Shown: piece by piece, positions 43,853-55,960 of the stretch | Position numbering within the stretch: the first letter of the stretch is position 1 | Layout: the number at the start of each line of letters is the position of its first letter | Source of the DNA: Rotaria socialis | Taxonomy: Eukaryota > Rotifera > Eurotatoria > Philodinida > Philodinidae | Assembly (NCBI GenBank): GCA_905331475.1 | Contig: CAJNYU010002723.1 | Coordinates: 124,001-188,000 of the forward strand | Length of the DNA stretch: 64,000 bases | Reading direction: 5' to 3' | Notes under the pieces: model-generated | Database searches by the model: none | Seen by the model: only the letters and a program-made list of their open reading frames with translations | Told to the model about the DNA's origin: nothing | Translations under genes and position numbers: made by a program

Positions 43853-46800
43853 GCATTTTGTATACCTTTCGTGATAAAAATATTCATAAAAAGAAGTCGT
43901 TGGAGAGGCATTCGTGCATGACTTGACATTTTCATATAGACGTCTATAATTAAAGAATGTGTTGTCTCGAAAGGAGGAAAGAAAAAATACCTCAGTGAGA
44001 TGAACGGAAAAAAAAGTCATATTGATTAATAGTGACAATAGCTAATAATCACTCGTATTCGTTATACCAGTAAATAAAAATATAATCGTGTAGTTTTTTT
44101 TTATCAAAATTAAATCACCAAGATGGGCACGTGCTACTTCATAAAACGAAAAACAAAGTTGCACGAATGCCTAGGACAAAAAGATACGACAAAAACAATT
44201 TATTTCATGTTTTAATACCGTATCTTGTTCTAGCAACAGTATATCATTGAAGAATAAAAAATATAAACATTTATTGTTAAGAGACATTTGTCATTGTTAT
44301 AGATCAACAAGATGTGAAAAGAAATTTATACTTTATTATATTGCATTACACTCACGATCAACAAACGAAAATATCAGAATAGTGTGAAGATTGCTGAAAT
44401 AAATAAACCTGAGTTATTCTATTAAATACCATTTAAAGTTAGATCGCTGTCTTTTTCGTTTCTATCCTATCAAAATTCATCGTTAAGATGATTAATTGAC
44501 TTTTTTCTAAAAATAAAATATCCGACATCATACATCAATAAAGTGACACATAAGTAGTTATTTTTTACTTCTATTTCGCACATCTTATTTTTTATTGTCG
44601 ATAACTAGAAGAAATCATACAGAAAAGGAACACGTCATTATACCTTTCTCCTAGTAGATTCATTTTTATTTTTATTATTTTCTTATAGGCACGGATATTA
44701 GTAAATGAAATCACTAAATTAAACCTTGAATAGTTTCAATTTTAGCAAATATTCAACGTTTTCTTCTATAAAATTTTGCATCTAATCGGTCATTTGTCTG
44801 TAAAAACTGACTGAAAGTTCTCTATAAAATGAAAATCACATTATCGTACACAATGCCTGTATTAGTAATACCTAATACAATACAAGGATGCTTTTTACAT
44901 CTGAAATATTGTTTAACTTGTCTCTATTCTATGATTCATCGTTGGAAAATGACCTCATTACTATCAGTGCAAACTGTACACAGTTCATCAAGATATGGAA
45001 AAGAAAATTTAGAATAAAAGCGAAATATGATTCTTAGCAGTAATTCAAACTTTTACAACAGGACTCTAGAGTAATATACAATGATAGTTGACATCTATTT
45101 CATACGTGTCAAGAAAGACATTATTTCTTGAACGATATGATTTATTTATCAGTAAACACATGTCATAGAACTTTACCATCGACATGGAAATCAAAGGAAC
45201 ACGAGACATGCACACTGTCACTGTAAGAAAAGGCAGCGGTACTTTACGAGCAATTATTTCATATCCGCTTCAATTATATTTTCTTTTGCTAAATTATTCC
45301 ATAATTTTGAACGGCATGGACTATTCAAGACAATGCAACAAGAAATCGAACCTTGTTTTTTTTAGCACTAAAAGAAAATAATTTTTTTCCATAGAATATT
45401 TGTTACGTACACTACTGACAAAGCAATTAAGATTTATATATTTTGATTGGCAAAATAATTTTTTTCCTGAAAATAAATAAATTTTGTTTCAATCAGCAAC
45501 TCTACATTTCACCGTATGATAGATCTCATTCAACTTGTCACTCTACTTTTCTTAGCTTTCTCTTAGTAGAATTTCAAGTCTCATTAGGGGCAACACAACA
45601 AGGCTTAGCCGCTTATGCACGTCTCTACTTACTCAATTTGTCTGTAGACAAAAATTTGGTTCAAAGTCATATAAACGGGTATTGAAGATTGGGCATGCCG
45701 ACGAAGACTCCAAAAAATGACCCTAATTTCTGATTAAAAAAAAAGAAATTTTGCTAATCCAGGTCTTGCAATGCTAGCTGGTTTTCGATTACTGCACTTG
45801 TACGTGATCGAACTCTAGGAATCATTATTTTCTTTTTACTAATATCGGAAAAGTCAGTAGTTGAGACAAAAATAATGCTAGCTGTGATTTTTATGCTTGT
45901 CTCAAGATTTGGATGAACTATTTGAAACATCACTGATAGTAAAAATTTCACTTTTCAACGATGAATCAAAGAGCAGTGGCAAATCAACTGATCTTTCCGA
46001 CGTACTAAAACGTAGCTATATGAAACTGTTTAATACAATCATTCTTTATGATGATTTTGATTCTATTTCCTAGAGAACTTTCAGTGATATACCTACTTCG
46101 ATAATCAATAATAAAACTCTAGATTTGATAAATAGCTTCATGTAACAGAGCGTCTAATCTTTTTTTGAAAATAATTCTTCTCCAGAACTATTGATTTCTC
46201 GTGCTAAAACTGAAAATTTCCGAGTTTTGATTTAATCATTTCACAATACTCACTTCAGTCTCAATGAGAAAGCAATTTTTAAAAAAATGAATCTTATGAA
46301 AACAAGAGTTAACGACCTATTATCCTACATAATAGATAACTATATAGAATTCTCAATGAAAATAAATTTTCGTAATTGGTATGGCATACTATAAAAATAT
46401 TGAATCAAGTTAAAAGTTATGCTTTGTGAGATAGAATACAATCATTGAATGCCACGCAAATCTATTGATGCATGATTGCCATGGCGCCATAAAAATTCTT
46501 TCAGGTGGGTTGTTTCGTACTATTACAATTACTACTTGCAATAATAATTGTCTACTAAATATTCTTTTTTGAAAAAAGAAGTTATAAAAATGTGCATTCG
46601 AAATTAAAAATTAAAAAGTCTTACTTTTTACGAACAGCTTGATGTTGAAGAAGACCCACTTTGGTTTTAAACCATTGTTTACGGGAATATTCTATATAGG
46701 GATCGCGTTTTTACTAATATTACTGTCGTTATTATTTCATTCAAATCTGATCTAGAAGACATTTCTCTCTCGCTCTCTCTCCTTTTCTTATCTCACCGAT

Positions 46801-48801
46801 ATTACTGCGTTATCTTTCGACACCACCACATATATATTTCTATTTCTAAATGATTCTATGCAATAAAGCAATTTAATTCAAACCTTATTGAAATCAGTCA
46901 TTTAAAAAAAAGCATAACCATAGAGTTAACCTGGTCATTTTAGCACATTTTTTGTATTTATTTTGAATAAAACAACAGAAATCAAATGAGTTTCTGATTT
47001 TTTTAAAACTTACTATAGAATACTATATTTAAATATGATTTTTAAGTTGTAAAAAGAGCAACATTGATAATGCTAAGCTATTTTTGTCGATCGCTTCATT
47101 GATATTTTCATTCGGTTCAGTTTTGTAGTACAAAAAAATTAATGAAAGGTAAAAACAAATGATAATGCAGCTTACAATCACATATCTGATGCAGATGAAG
47201 CATAAAAATACACTATTTGCCTACTTCTAATGAATACTAAACAAAAAAGTCAATTAATTTTACTGATCATCTGTATCATGAAATTTTGTTTTCGTCGCTC
47301 TCATTCTCGAAGAGGTAACTGAGAACGAATGTGACACGAGGAATATCAAAACAATCTCTTCATTATAATATACACAAAGCATAGACTGAAACCGAGTCGA
47401 GTTTGATTTGAGAGGCTCGACTTTTTTAAAGTTTTCATTGTTCCTTTCAACTGTTTCTCAATATTGATCGTTATTATCAGCTGTTGCAGTGAAACGATAC
47501 AAGTCTCACTCATTGCAGTAAATTAATTGAACAAAGAATATGATAAATAAACGGCGATGAATTGACGCCGTCCTATAGACAATAATGAATGACATACAGT
47601 GACTTCCATTGTATTCAATACATCAGGTTCTATTCACCAATTTGTCACACAACAATGAATTGCCTGGGTGAATTCCCGTTTTGTCGAAATTAACACCTCT
47701 ACCGCAAATTACTTCAAAGCATATCAAAGCAGTGATGATGTGGGTGAAGGTGATTTTTCGATGAAACGGGACCTAGCCAGTTGACCGATCACGGATATCT
47801 ATGATTCTTGTTATTGTTGAATCAACCTGCCATTGTAAATTATTATTATTGTTGACAAAATCTGCTTTTGAAAATTCGTTGTTTGAGTCGAGTCAGATGT
47901 TTTTTGGTTCGTTTCGGTCTATGATACAAAGACAACAGTAGCAACAAATTGAAGGAAACTAATTTCTTTCAATTCCGATTTCTTTTAGCAATCAATAAAA
48001 CTTTTAGAATCTTTAAATTGTGTATGATGATTGAATAATTAAAGATATCTAATTAGTTGATTTCAATGGAGCCAGTGATTTTTCTTTTACTTAGTAGAGC
48101 ATATATTGATTAATTTCAATGTTATTCGTTACTTGACTAAGAATGTTTGGTTTATTTATGAATATTACTCATTTTCAAAACAGCTGAACCCATAAGATGA
48201 AATAACCTAGACTTACAGACTTGCTCTTGTTTTATATGATATTTCATTAATCATACAATTAGTTTTTCTAAATCATCAAACAAACTGTACTATAGGTACT
48301 ATAAAAAAAACTATATGTTTTGATTTCAATGCTGGATGTGGTTGTCATTATCTAATGGAATCATATGTTTTTTCAAGATGGTGTCAGCCTTTGCGACCAT
48401 GATGCGCCACGTTTCTTTATTACTTTTGATTTATCACCATTCAATATTTCCATTTGTAAAAGCGGAAAAAAGTAAATGCATCAAGCCGAGCTGAGTGTGT
48501 TCTCAGAAAAAATGAGATACGCTGAAATTAAATTCTATGAAAAAAAATAACAATACATCAGTATCGTCATTTGAATTTTGTACTCAAACATAGCATAAAT
48601 TAGTCAAAAAATATTCATGACATAGTTCTTACTATTCTATTATATTTTTCTAAGTACCACTAGTGTTTTGCAACTTTATTACATTCTGCTATTCTATATT
48701 GGTTTAAATAGGTACTGTGCAAGGATACTTGAAAATTTGCCGCTATTGTATTGCATTCTTAAATAACGGCAGATCTATAAAAGTCAGAAAGTGAGCCAAC
48801 G
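43853..48801. other. Long intergenic region without supportable gene
   Basis: Nearly 5 kb of AT-rich sequence. Only a short inverted-repeat element near 47.7 kb was recognised. Short open frames around 44.8, 45.2 and 45.5 kb lack coding character. It includes the upstream region of the LicD-like gene. Confidence 0.45.
47664..47784. repeat. Short fold-back repeat (MITE-like)
   Basis: CCCGTTTTGTCGAAATTAAC near 47676 reappears inverted as CCCGTTTCATCGAAAAATCA ending near 47770. The similarity includes the ACCT bases just inside. About 120 bases long with no coding capacity; a target duplication was not identified. Confidence 0.5.
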
Positions 48802-49914
48802 ATGATACGTTTTATCCGTACGATCCAATCCAATCAAGCTCTTATTATTATTATTATTACTCTATTTGTTTTATCTCCATTTTTAAATATTTTCTATCAA
48901 CCATATTCCGTTTCATCTGAAATAGTACCTTTGAGCCCTTCCAATTATACTCGATACGACCGATTTTGCCATGAAGTAGCTCAACGGATCAAAAGTGAAA
49001 TTCCATCAAACAATATTATTCATCTTGATCCAAACATGGGACCTATACCATATTATTACTCGCAATGGCGTTCAAATGCGCTTATGCCTCGTGGTCTTAC
49101 TCAATGTGAACATGCTGTTTATATGCATCTTCTATTTGTACTTATTGAAAAAGTTTTTAAAAAATATAACATTAAATATATGATGATGGCTGCGACGCTT
49201 CTTGGTAAATACAGTTAATAAGATATTATAATTTAATAGTGCTCTTTTGTTTTTATTAATTTCATTTTAGGGAGTTATACTCATCATGATATATTACCGT
49301 GGGATGATGATGTAGATCTACGTGTTTCAATTTCAGATCGTTATCGTTTACAATCAATTATTATTGAAGAACTTTCATCAGAACCCTATTCAATTCGTAT
49401 TATGCAATTACACAATTCACGTAATTATGATAAAATATTTTTTTCTTGGTGTCCCCACGCCGGTAGGACACCATGGCGTTTTCCATTTATCGACATATTT
49501 TATCATGATCAAAATTCAACACATGTTTGGTTATTGGGACAGCCAAGTAGCTGTCCTGTTCGCGTTGCAGATATATTTCCTTTAGTACTTCGACCTTTGG
49601 GATCATTGTGGTTATATGGGCCTCGAGAGCCAATGGCACATTTTGAATCACGCAGAATGCAAGCAATTGAAACGGGTTGTTTTATTTTTCCTTACTCTCA
49701 TAAATATGAAAAATTGATGATGCCTAATATTATTTATGCCAATTGTACACAACTTAAGACTGATTATCCGTATGTAGAAAGAATATGTCTAACAAACCGA
49801 TGTACAGAATATTTGAAATCGAACTTTACAACAATCATACATTCGCTTACTTATTATTATCCGTATAGAACGTTTTTATATGCGGAAAGAAATAAATCAT
49901 ACAAAGCATGTTAA
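48802..49914 (+). CDS. LicD/fukutin-family type II membrane protein
   Basis: Two exons, 48802-49204 and 49271-49914, encode 348 residues. A single N-terminal membrane anchor (ALIIIIITLFVLSPFLNIFY) places the rest in the Golgi lumen. The domain shows the LicD pattern: YNIKYMMMAATLLGSYTHHD, then ILPWDDDVDLRVS with the metal-binding acidic motif DDDVD, then FPFIDIFYHD, and IFPLVLRPLGSLWLYGPREP, matching the P-L-x-F-x-x-P region of the family. LicD/fukutin/FKRP proteins are predicted nucleotidyltransferases; fukutin and FKRP add ribitol phosphate to dystroglycan glycans, and bacterial LicD adds phosphocholine. The donor and acceptor of this one cannot be read from sequence. It has several N-glycosylation sites and a Cys-rich C-terminal part. 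Confidence 0.85.
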
Positions 49915-49945
49915 CCGTTATTTTTATTTTTTAATAAATGCCCCT

Positions 49946-50030
49946 AATCCACTCTCCCCCGACGACTCCCCGCGGAGTCCCCGCAAAATAACAAAATCCC
50001 TGTGGAATCCCTGTCGTTAGTCACCAGGGA
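49946..50030. repeat. GC-rich tract with hairpin
   Basis: The segment contains GACTCCCCGCGGAGTCCCC, whose GACTCC/GGAGTC halves can pair, and further CCCTGTGG/CCAGGGA complementarity. It stands out against the AT-rich surroundings and adjoins the TIR element at 50073. Confidence 0.55.
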
Positions 50031-50072
50031 CTTCTTATTTGGGGGATTCTTCTAGGGAAAATTGACTAGGGC

Positions 50073-51237
50073 GGGTCATTCGACCAGAGGTCGTCAAGTT
50101 CATTCGGCAATCACACTTAAATTTCTTGAAATTTTCAGGGTTTGTAGAGACTTTTTCGCTGATCATTGTGATAATCAACTTTTCCAAAATAAGCTCTTTT
50201 TTCGCGTAGATAGAGTTCAAATACAAGAAATACAGTTTTTCAAAAAAATAAAACAAAACTTACATTTTTTTTCGAAATAGCGATAAATGTCCCTCTTTCT
50301 TTACCTGAATTTTAAAACCAACCACATATTCAGATTCCTCGTGAAAAACTATCAGAATTCATAGGGATTAGAAGAATTTTGTACGATCCACTAAGGCCGA
50401 GATAATTCGCCAGAAAAAAACATTGTTTGAAAAATTTGCTGAAGAAGTTGCGATGAACCGGAATAGTAACATTACTAGTTCGATACAGAAAATTTTCCTC
50501 TACTAGATGCACTATTTCTTTTAGTCCCCACTTTAAATTCAGTAAGCAACAACTGCCGACAATACTTTAGATTGTAATTTTTCAGAAAGCCTTTGATTAA
50601 TTTATTCATAAAATCTGACCAGTTGGTCCAATTATTATTTGCAACTTTCAACGCTTGTAGAGTTTTTTATGCTGATCATTATCACAAGATATTATTCAAT
50701 GTTCAATTTTATTTTCATTGCGATATGGGTCAAATACTATCAATCACTATTACCTTCTTTGAAATTATGCATAAAAACCGATACTTCTTTCTCGAAACAA
50801 AAGTGATAGCGTAATACTATTTGTGGAAATTCAAACGCTACTTAAATATGCTGATTGCGCATTAAAAACTGTGTCAGAATTTCTGTGAAATTTATAGGTT
50901 TTCACATATTCTTATGATGTCTGTCTGATCATATGTGATACACACGGGAAAGATAAATGATGAAAAAAGATTTCGAATTAAATAGAAAAGTAAATTATCC
51001 AAAATAAGAATCTCATTATTTCGGTAGAGCACAATTTGCTCTACACTATTCGTTAATCAGTTTTATCCACACATTTCATTTCATTTCAAAGGCAGTAGTT
51101 GTTGAAAATATTTATAAATGAATGTTCATAGTTTATTATCAAAATGATCAGCGAGAAAGTCTCTACAAACCCTGAAAGTTTCAAGAAATTTGGGCGTGGC
51201 CGCCGGATGGACCTGGCGACTTCTGGTGGAATGACCC
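50073..51237. mobile_element. DNA transposon-like repeat with long terminal inverted repeats
   Basis: GGGTCATTCGACCAGAGGTCG at the left end matches the inverse of the right end (GGGTCATTCCACCAGAAGTC). The similarity continues for about 100 bases, through AAATTTCTTGAAA, CAGGGTTTGTAGAGACTTT and CGCTGATCATT. A diverged direct copy of the inner part lies at about 50640-50820, so the element has two tandem subunits plus an inverted end. No intact transposase frame was seen. A target duplication is not clear, so the superfamily is unassigned. Confidence 0.75.
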
Positions 51238-52464
51238 AAATAGAAATTTGTTTGAAAAAAAATACAAACACACAAGTCATTTAAGAAACATCTATAAATA
51301 TTTTGTTAAAAACACAATGAATTTATTTTCTTTGTGTTGCCTTGAATTCAATGAATGTCAAACAATTTTGAATAATGATCTACATGATGCATTGATCTTT
51401 ATATCGATAAATACTGAAAGTATCGTTTTTTTAAGGGCCATTTTAACTAATTAACAAATTTTTAGTGTACAAACACTAGTTAATATCTGTATTGGATGGT
51501 ATATCATTTTATTTATGCTAAGATCTTATTTATTAAAATCTACTCTTAAACCCACAGAGTATGATATATCAGTTCTTATTAACCCAATATTTATTTAGGG
51601 CAAATAATAATAGGAAAATAAATTTCAATTCAACACATATGGCTGCAGTCAGGAGGTTTATTTACACGAATATGCTTATTCAGATTCTAGTCTAATGCAA
51701 CATAAAACCGTAAGTAACTTAACATGAATTCGCTTTGTTTTAATTAATTATTAGTTTATAACTTTTGAGTTATAATTTTTTCACTATAGTTATACGGCGA
51801 AAAGATCTTAGAAGAATTGAATTAAGGGGGAAATATTAAGTTTAAACTCAATATGAAATGTTTGCTAACATAAATCAAAGTTCGATCGAGAATAAAAATC
51901 AATCATTACTTATCGCATGCGAATTTCAAAGTGGTATCATAAAAAAAATAATTGTGACCCCTATAATAAATTAGATTATATAAAGATCAATAAGTCCTTA
52001 GTCACTTTGATTTTGAGTATACAATCATTTATTCAGAGTTGATACATGAAATATATGAAAAATTCAATCAATGCTCTACTATAGTTATATGATATTTATC
52101 TAAAAGACCTGCGTCTTGCTTTCAATAATTATCCATTGATTCTTATCAGAGAAAATTTATACAATAAAAACTTCGATTGAAACTTCGGCGATGTTCTATC
52201 TTCAATCAATATATTTTCTCATATTTACTCACGTGTATAAACTCCATCAGATTTTACTGTCGTCGTTTTTTTTCCTTTCTTATATGTATAATTTCCAGTC
52301 AATCATTCATTCATTCACTTTTTAGTAATAAATAAAATCGCTCAAGTGGAACAGTGACTCGGTTAGGCACGTGTTTAATTATTTTTATTTGTGTTAATAT
52401 GTTGTTAAAATATCACAAGAAACATCTAGTATCGTAAATAATCTAACTGTAATTGTCATATAGA
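51238..52464. other. Intergenic region, nothing recognised
   Basis: AT-rich sequence between the TIR element and the broken membrane protein gene. No convincing coding frame. Confidence 0.45.
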
Positions 52465-53845
52465 ATGAAACCATTCTTCTTTGTGACACTTATTCTTTGT
52501 TTAACATTTCGGTAACTGGACAATTCGTCGCAAGACAATTCGTCGCGGACATGTTTATTCTAATTTAATTAAGGGAGACTAATGAGAATGTAGAATAATT
52601 GATATAGATAAATGTATGAATAGTGACAAGAAATGCCTTCTGTTACTGAGGAGAATTATTTTATATTTATTTTTAAAATTAATGGGTTTTTTCTGATTTT
52701 CCCAAAATCCTATTAGATTATTTATTTTTTCCTTGAGATTCATAACTCAGTCTACGAAATTCGTGGGCTTATTCAATTACATCAAGCAACACGTCATATT
52801 CACTTTCATTAAGTTACATTGCAACCAATTGTCTTGCGACGAACCGTCCATACGACGAATTATCCACGCGACGAATTGTCTCGCGACGAATTGACCTAAT
52901 ACCAACATTTCCAATTCATGTGTACACTCTTTTTGAAAGTAAAACAAAGCGACATTTATTTAATTATATAACTATCATATTTCGTGTTTACTTCTTCTAG
53001 TTCAAGATACATTAAATATCTTATGCTATCAGTTTCCTCTCATATTTACAGACGATAGTTCAAGTTGACAATGTGCACGTTCACGTAGAGATCAAAATAC
53101 GTTAACCACAAATGTGTATCTTGATAATCCAACTCAAATAATTCTTTTTATTATTATTGATCAGTCACCATCACAGCTATCTTCCATTGATATTGATATC
53201 AATTTTAATCAATCATCAGATTCACCTTCTATCATTAATAAAATCCGTCTTGGCTTATTTGTAACTCAATCTAATTTTACCATAAACAATCAAACTAAGA
53301 GATATTACACTTCAAATGACATAGCAATATTTCTTTGGGAAGATTTAACAGGAAATAACTATGATCCTATTGATTTAATTCAAATTCAAAATTCCCAATC
53401 TGATATTGATAGGAGCTTATGTAAATGGGATTCAAATCGATGGAATCGTTTATTCAATGAAAATGTACCTACAGATATTTCATATTTTTATTTTCTTAAG
53501 ACAACAACACATCAATTCATATTTACACTTGTAGATACAAGTAATAAATCATTATCATTATTACCACCATCCCCTTATTTAAGCATACTCTATTGTTATT
53601 CACACAGATTCGACGGAATTGAGATAATAATTATCGTTTGTTTTGGCACCCTGTTTGCTGTCATAATTGCGAGTTTTGGTCTGTTACACTATTTCAAGAG
53701 AGAGAATAATCGAACGGAACGTTTTCCACGATATCATAATCGAGAAGTACATAATAAATTAATTGAAAATCAATCTAAAAATATTCGACATCGTGCAAGT
53801 GGATCAAGATCTTCTAGAGACCAAGAAAATTCAACGTCTACATAA
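52465..53845 (+). pseudogene. Type I membrane protein gene broken by a MITE and an in-frame stop
   Basis: ATG 52465 opens a signal peptide (MKPFFFVTLILCLTF) cut off at 52510 by a 393-base transposon. Coding resumes in the correct phase after the second target copy at 52912 (PIHVYTLFE) up to a donor at 52939. An exon from about 53052, after a good pyrimidine-rich acceptor, continues to the stop at 53843-53845. It reads YLDNPTQIILFIIID, DIDINFNQSSDSP, a long Ser/Asn-rich ectodomain, one membrane span (IEIIIIVCFGTLFAVIIASF) and a basic cytoplasmic tail. In this exon TGA at 53066-53068 interrupts an otherwise open frame. The family of the ectodomain is not recognised. With both lesions this copy cannot make the full protein; an intact allele may exist. 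Confidence 0.75.
52511..52903. mobile_element. hAT-type MITE (393 bp) with 8-bp TSD, inserted in a signal-peptide exon
   Basis: The 8-base duplication AACATTTC flanks the insert (52503-52510 and 52904-52911). The terminal inverted repeats start GGTAACTGGACAATTCGTCG on the left and GGTATTAGGTCAATTCGTCG on the inverted right. Each end has two to four copies of a 12-13-base unit GACAATTCGTCGC. No coding capacity. An 8-base duplication indicates hAT-type transposition. Insert plus duplication add 401 bases, a frame change to the host exon. Confidence 0.9.
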
Positions 53846-55560
53846 TATATTAAGATCATTAGCGATATTTTAATAATAAATTGAAATATCAATTAGACTA
53901 GAACGTTTTTGAACAGTAGTCTACTGTGATACATTTTTTTTCTAAGCAAGAAATGGTAACTTTTCCCATTAAATAACAGTTGAAAGTATAAAACAAAATA
54001 TCAAAAATGCTATAAGAATTCTTTTAAAATATAAAATGACAGCCTGAAAAATTTTCATGAAAATTCCGTAAAAATAGAAACTGACACTAAATCTAACCTA
54101 AAAAACAAGATGGCACGTGCCTAATGAATATTATATAAGAATTTGGTTTTCATTCATGACAGATTATCAAGAATATGGCTCTTTTCAATAATAGGATGAT
54201 AAAGAAATATGTCATCGACACCTAAAAGAACACTTTTGCAAATAGTTATTCTTTTTCGTTTATATATAACAGACAATCATGATAGAATTGCTATTTTTTT
54301 GGAAGAGTTGAGCGCGGAAATAATTTCAAACAAGTACATTTTTGTTTTAAGATCTCTAGATAAATTTTATAATAATGTTGAGTATAGAAGATCCTCGCCA
54401 AAAAAATGAATAGTTTTTCTACATTTGATAGGCTGCTATCTAAAAGTGAAATCTCTCAGGAGATACTGTTTTTGTTTGTGAATAAAAAGTATTATTCTGT
54501 ATTTCGAATCTTTTCTCATAAATGACACTCACAAAGACCCGTAAAAAAGTCTCATTTCACTCCATAATCGTAAATATGCTGCTGAAGACACTCTTGTATC
54601 TTATTGTCAAAGTTTAAGTTACAATTTTCTTTAATTTTATATATCGGACTTTTTATATCAACAAGATATTTTTATGAACAAAAACGACAAGCAGATATAA
54701 GTGCATTTTACGGGTTTATTTTGTCTTATGGATTATTTTGTTTAATTCAAGTTGTAATGCTAGCAAAAGAACTAGTTCCTAATGAAATTGTAAATGATTA
54801 TAAATAATTTAAATACAAATCGGTAGTTGCAAACATCAGTACTACAGATTTGTCTTAATAAATATTTATCTACTTCCTTCCTAATATTTATAATTACGTT
54901 AAAATTAAAACTAGATCTGGAGATTTAATGTTATAAAAAATTAAAAAAAGAACTTCCTTATTTCTTTTATGAATGTTTTTGTAGTATTTTACCTAGAGAA
55001 CTACACAAGTGATATACCCATAAGTGATATTTTGTAATAAAATTCCAATTGTGAGCTACTCCATACAAAGACTTTTATTAATTATATGGCAAAGAAGTTT
55101 GTTTCGCCGTCATATAATTCTAGGCTTAGGCCGGCTTAATTATGAAAGTGAAGTTTATCAAAAGATTATTTTGAACGATAATTAAATTCTTTTGCTAGAA
55201 AAAAAATCTTACATTACAATTTCAGTAACTTTTTTCCTTATGTATTTGGTTTCTTTCTTGCGCATTCATAGAAATATTTCTTCATCATCTTCAATTTAAA
55301 TTACGCAACTACACATCGATTGTATTTGTTTTAATTTGGCTCTATTTATTCGTGACATTCTATCTTTTTTATGATTTTTAGTACAGCTTTTTCGGACGCT
55401 TACGAGAGAGAAAGATAACGATAACATATAGAGAATAGAATACAAAGAACAGAAAACAAACAAACTGGAGAGGCAGTGATGACGAATCCACGTGTATTGA
55501 ATTCTTTTTTCTTTCTTGACTATTCTTCCCTTATCGAATATCTTTGAAACTAAAGCATCG
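53846..55560. other. Intergenic region with one doubtful small membrane ORF
   Basis: Mostly AT-rich sequence. At 54604-54807 a frame without ATG reads two hydrophobic segments (FSLILYIGLFISTRYFY and AFYGFILSYGLFCLIQVVM) and ends NEIVNDYK-stop; it could be the last exon of a small membrane protein, but no upstream exon was found. Nothing else is supportable. Confidence 0.35.
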
Positions 55561-55633
55561 TGCTAGGGAAAGGAAACGAACCTTCTGCTATCTGACTAAA
55601 TCAGATGCATAGAACCACTACGCCCTCCCTGGC
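55561..55633 (-). tRNA. tRNA-like sequence with anticodon position UUA (probably a pseudo-tRNA)
   Basis: On the minus strand GCCAGGG pairs with CCCTAGC (one mismatch). The D arm GCGT-AGTGGTTCT-ATGC, anticodon stem ATCTG/CAGAT with loop ATTTAGT, and T arm GAAGG-TTCGTTT-CCTTT can all form. Positions 34-36 read UUA, which would decode the ochre codon UAA. One extra base before the D stem, absence of base 26 and T58 instead of A argue for a decayed tRNA or tRNA-derived repeat. No strong T-run terminator follows immediately. Confidence 0.45.
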
Positions 55634-55960
55634 TATCAATTGTATTTCATACTTGATTGTCACAAAGAATCTATCCGAGCTTAATATTTTCGAATGTATG
55701 GATTCTATTTTTAAAAAGTCATGATGATATTTCTACATTTCATTGATTTCAATAGAAGAAAAGAATATAGATTTGACATTGATCTTGATTCAGAAGTGAT
55801 TTGAATTGCTTCTTTATTGACTTTTTTTTTCAAATTCATCCATATCATTATTTGACTCTGAATAAAACGAACGTATAACTAGTAACCCTGACAGAAAAAC
55901 AATAAAATACGAACAGAACAAAAAAAGTTGAAAAGGTAATGTTCGTTGTTCTGCGTTTGT

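Noticed and set aside
47300..47660. Possible small RNA gene from GTCGAG/CTCGAC complementarity
   Set aside because: The complementarity is only six bases with no conserved snRNA or snoRNA boxes.
54604..54807. Two-span small membrane protein
   Set aside because: No ATG and an in-frame stop shortly upstream; without an upstream exon it cannot be supported as a gene. Mentioned in the intergenic entry only.
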